A DNA stretch of 64,000 nucleotides from Ariolimax columbianus. Taxonomy: Eukaryota; Mollusca; Gastropoda; Stylommatophora; Arionidae. The translations under genes and the position numbers were made by a program. The notes under the pieces are model-generated. The model was not told the origin of the DNA and searched no databases. It was given only the letters and a program-made list of their open reading frames with translations. The DNA lies in NCBI GenBank assembly GCA_036924085.1, contig JAVGWX010000007.1, positions 76,446,448 to 76,510,447 of the forward strand, read 5' to 3'. How positions within the stretch are numbered: the first letter of the stretch is position 1; each line of letters starts with the position of its first letter. This document shows, piece after piece, positions 60,445 through 64,000 of the stretch.

Positions 60445-63240
60445 AAGAGATAAGCGGGCTGAAGGGATGAAGAGATAGATTTTGAAAGGAAAGAAATGGG
60501 GAAGCTTGTGGGAAGAGATGGGTGGATTGGAAGGCAGTTAGGGATGTGCAATGGGGATATGAGTGGTAATGAAAGGGCTTGTTAAAAACAATAAACTTTC
60601 ATATCATTAATCTGGACAACGCAAAGCACCACAGATAGTATACAGAACTTTGACAGAGAAAGACTAAGAAGCTCTTGAAGCTAGCAAACACTCTTAAGTG
60701 ACAATAGCAGCTACAGGCCAGCAATTGTGAATGAAAATGAGGAAAAGGTACTAGCTGGAAACAAATCTGCTAATGTTCTATTCAAAAATCACTAGTACAG
60801 ACAAATATTTACACAGGCATAAGAAGGTATATTAAGAGAGAAAAAGCCACATGGAGCACTCAATGCAAGTAACAACTCATGATAAATATCACAAGACAGA
60901 ATTAGAATCAACCATTTGTAAACTCAAGAAGAGAAAAGCCTCACGAAAGGGCAGCATCACTAATGAAATGCTCTCTAACATGGGAGAAATTATGAAGAAC
61001 AAACTGTTACACACCTTTATCACAAACTGGAAACAAGGAACACATTCCTTATGTTTTTCAAATTTCACACATAGAAAGTAGAAAGAAAGTGTGAAATTGA
61101 GTTTCCAAAATGACTATTTAGCGAGGGATGCAAACAAATCTCTCAATATTTTATCACAATAGACATGAGCTCAGTACGGCGAGTGAGTTATTTGTTTCAT
61201 ACAAATCAAATCCCACATTGTCATCATTTGTTCATGTAGCCTCAATTCATTTCTTTTTAAATGTGCAAAGCTATTCTTAAAAATGAATATCAATTTCCAA
61301 TCTAATAATTCTGGACAATACAGCTGAACAGATATTCTCTAACGAGATCCACATTTGACTTATTATTCATGTTTAGTAAGACTAAATATTTCCTCAAATA
61401 TAGTCTGATCATTGTTATCAAAATCTAAAAATATTTGAATTAATCACAAAATAACTATAAACATTCAAAGCAGTTTTATCACATGAATAGGCATGACAAA
61501 ATAATATTTTTTCCTCTCCGACAAGGGACCCTCATAAAGTTGCAGGTCGGAATCGCTACCCCACAGCTTTTGTCTCAGCTCCACACCATCTGCCTAGGTA
61601 TGGCATCTCATTTCACTATAAAGTGGGCATTCTTGTAGAATGTGGTGATGTTGTATTACAGTGGACATGAGAGCTCAGTACGGCGAGTGAGTTATTTGTT
61701 TCATACAAATCAAATCCCACAATGTCATCATTAGCTCAATTACTTACACCTTCTTTAAAAATGCTTCTTAACTTGCTTTCAAATGCAAACAGGCAGAAAA
61801 TGTGTAGGAAAAAGAAACTTTATGTATGCAAATATGATTTCAGTTTACATTATCAACTATTCTATCTTTTTTCACAAATCTACTAAGAGCCAATAATGAA
61901 AGTGTGAAGAAGACAAATATCTTCAGAAAGAAAGTGTACACTGAAATTTGTTAAGACCATCTTATTTTCGTATGGTGGCAATTTTGTATTACAGTGGACA
62001 ATAACTTATTATAGCGAGTAATTTTTTCATGTCAATCAATCCCACAATGTCATCATTAGCTCTGCAGCTTCCAAAAAACGATTTTCAAACTGATAATTCT
62101 GGACAACATCGCCGCATCACATATATTCTCTAACCAGATCCTTATTGCATTTTGGGGATTTCATTAAATTGTTTCCTCAAATAAAAACTTACAATCGTTT
62201 TTTTAAATTTTAGCACAAAAAATAATTCATTGTGCTAGATCAACTAATGAGCAGATTTCCCTCCAGTCAGATTTAACCTTGGGAAGGTTACAATACTCAC
62301 TATTTTGATTGACAATGCAAACAATTTTGAGATGTTGTAATTACAGCGGACATGAGCTCAGTACGGCGAGTGAGTTATTTGTTTCATGCAAATCAAATCC
62401 CACAGTGTCATCATATGCTCATGTACATTAAACAAAAGACTAGTTGCATCCTTTGAAGACTATTCTAGAGAGAAAGTCAATTGTTAAAACTAATGGTTAT
62501 GAACAAGACAGCTACATAACAGATACCTGCTAGCCAGATCTCTATTTAAAATGGTTTATGTTTCACAAAACTAGTTATTTCCTCAAATACACATTTGTTA
62601 TTGTTAACAACATACACATATCTGCTGAAATTATTCATTATAACTCATCAACCAACAAACTTGCCACTCTCCTCCTAGGTCACGTTTTATGACATGCATA
62701 GCTGTGTGAAATGGCCATATTTTTTTCCTCCACATTAAAGGAGTCTGCGAGGATTTACAAAACTGACTTATTTATACTGATGTTGCAAAAAATATTAACA
62801 TGCAAAGATTCTGATTTTACCTGCAGAAATACATGATTGAGAGATTTGTTCACTGCACATCTTTTTTTCATCTTCACTTGCAGAAAATTTGAGATAAGAT
62901 CAATGCCTAGAAAATAAAGCAAATATACCAAAATGTTAACAAAATTAGAAAGGTACAAGAAAAATCATGAAGATTACAAGACTAAAGTCATTGGGACACT
63001 TTTGAAACAAATTGAGCATCTTTATGTGTGTGCGTATCTCGCAGTTTGTCCAAAGTATGCAGCAGAGATTTGATTGGCTGATCTAATCATGTGATCATGA
63101 CCAGATCATCAGTGGAGTGTAAGTAGTCAAAATTTAACAACATAGGGGTTCTATTTCTTATCTCTGGACTTTATTGCTTTTCACACATTCTCTACATGAT
63201 TGCTGGGAAAAGATGATCAGGTCGATGAGGGCTGTGGGAA
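60445..63240 (+). repeat. satellite unit U19, A/B2 mosaic (2796 bp)
   Basis: Subtype A as far as 'ataacttatt' (near 62008), then B2 from 'gtcaattg' (near 62477) through 'aagtagtcaaaa' and 'gctgggaaaag'. The switch lies between those points. RT remnant frame at 60851-61081. Confidence 0.95.
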
Positions 63241-64000
63241 AAGAGATAAGCGGGCTGAAGGGATGAAGAGATAGATTTTGAAAGGAAAGAAATGGGGAAG
63301 CTTGTGGGAAGAGATGGGTGGATTGGAAGGCAGTTAGGGATGTGCAATGGGGATATGAGTGGTAATGAAAGGGCTTGTTAAAAACAATAAACTTTCATAT
63401 CATTACCCTGGACAACGCAAAGCACCACAGATAGTATACAGAACTTTGATAGAGAAAGACTAAGAAGCTCTTGAAGCTAGCAAACACTCTTAAGTGACAA
63501 TAGCAGCTACAGGCCAGCAATTGTGAATGAAAATGAGGAAAAGGTACTAGCTGGAAACAAATCTGCTAATGTTCTATTCAAAAATCACTAGTACAGACAA
63601 ATATTTACACAGGCATAAGAAGGTATATTAAGAGAGAAAAAGCCACATGGAGCACTCAATGCAAGTAACAACTCATGATAAATATCACAAGACAGAATTA
63701 GAATCAACCATTTGTAAACTCAAGAAGAGAAAAGCCTCACGAAAGGGCAGCATCACTAATGAAATGCTCTCTAACATGGGAGAAATTATGAAGAACAAAC
63801 TGTTACACACCTTTATCACAAACTGGAAACAAGGAACACATTCCTTATGTTTTTCAAATTTCATACATAGAAAGTAGAAAGAAAGTGTGAAATTGAGTTT
63901 CCAAAATGGCTATTTAGCGAGGGATGCAAACAAATCTCTCAATATTTTATCGCAATAGACATGAGCTCAGTACGGCGAGTGAGTTATTTGTTTCATACAA
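63241..64000 (+). repeat. satellite unit U20, partial, subtype B start
   Basis: First 760 bp only; the array continues past the window. 'tttcatacatag' and 'aaaatggctattt' place it in subtype B. Private 'cattaccctgg' near 63402 and a reversion-like 'tttgatagag' (U13-U19 have 'gacagag'). RT remnant frame at 63647-63877. Confidence 0.93.

Larger units (their letters stand above)
10077..64000 (+). repeat. macrosatellite array, 2.8-kb unit, about 19.3 copies
   Basis: The array is head-to-tail with no interruption. Unit starts, taken at 'aagagataagcggg', fall every 2796-2800 bp, and neighbouring units differ by only a handful of substitutions and 1-3 bp indels. The left edge is sharp at about 10077; the right edge lies beyond the window. 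The unit is mosaic: purine-rich start, plus-strand LINE RT fragment, four copies of a 66-bp box with diverged modules between them, a minus-strand LINE C-terminal fragment, AT-rich unique DNA and an imperfect hairpin near the end. High identity between units with local subtypes indicates recent amplification and ongoing homogenisation. No tRNA, snRNA, rRNA or histone-like content was found, so this is a satellite, not a gene cluster. Confidence 0.97.

Noticed and set aside
10077..64000. rDNA intergenic spacer, 5S, histone or snRNA gene cluster
   Set aside because: No rRNA core sequence, 5S internal promoter, histone protein or snRNA motif was found in the unit.

Overview
The window is non-coding, AT-rich animal DNA, most likely from an invertebrate and plausibly an arthropod. 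The evidence is decayed mariner and Tc1-like transposases, RTE/Jockey-type LINE fragments, tRNA-derived SINEs with poly-A tails and (ATT)n or (AT)n tracts. I see no intact host gene, no rRNA or tRNA gene and no prokaryotic gene organisation. The species assignment is inference only.

Region 1 (1-9.8 kb) is a graveyard of nested transposable elements. It opens with a mariner transposase that has lost the block holding its first catalytic Asp (1-735). Next is a DDE transposase of the Tc1/IS630 superfamily (about 780-1975), split by a SINE with an exact 11-bp target-site duplication; skipping the SINE leaves the transposase reading frame continuous across the insertion site. After it come a 5'-truncated LINE on the plus strand (2880-3890), two copies of an unclassified ~190-bp repeat around a possible TA-flanked MITE (4317-5192), a possible minus-strand SINE (5392-5537), a minus-strand RTE-type LINE whose FADD box reads FAND (6425-7405), a second SINE copy (7611-7835) and a short remnant of a repeated arthropod protein (9333-9410).

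Region 2 (10,077-64,000) is one uninterrupted head-to-tail array of a 2.8-kb macrosatellite: 19 full units (2796-2800 bp) and a partial twentieth that runs off the window. Each unit is composite. It holds four copies of a ~66-bp box (three nearly identical, one decayed), diverged 'ctggacaa ... ccagatc ... tttcctcaaa' modules, a piece of LINE reverse transcriptase on the plus strand, a piece of a LINE C-terminus on the minus strand, an imperfect hairpin and a purine-rich tract at the unit junction. A strongly diverged module lies just outside the array (9845-10050), so the module family is older than the 2.8-kb amplification.

Unit variants are ordered along the array. U1-U5 are almost uniform, U6-U7 are transitional, U8-U9 form a pair, and U10-U13 form a third group. 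U14-U20 mix two subtypes in the order A-B-B-A-B-A-B, with U19 a mosaic. This is what local unequal crossing-over and conversion produce. No unit encodes a credible protein: the short ORFs that recur in every unit are LINE remnants or chance frames kept by the high identity between copies. A centromeric, heterochromatic, sex-chromosome or B-chromosome location is possible but cannot be decided from the sequence.
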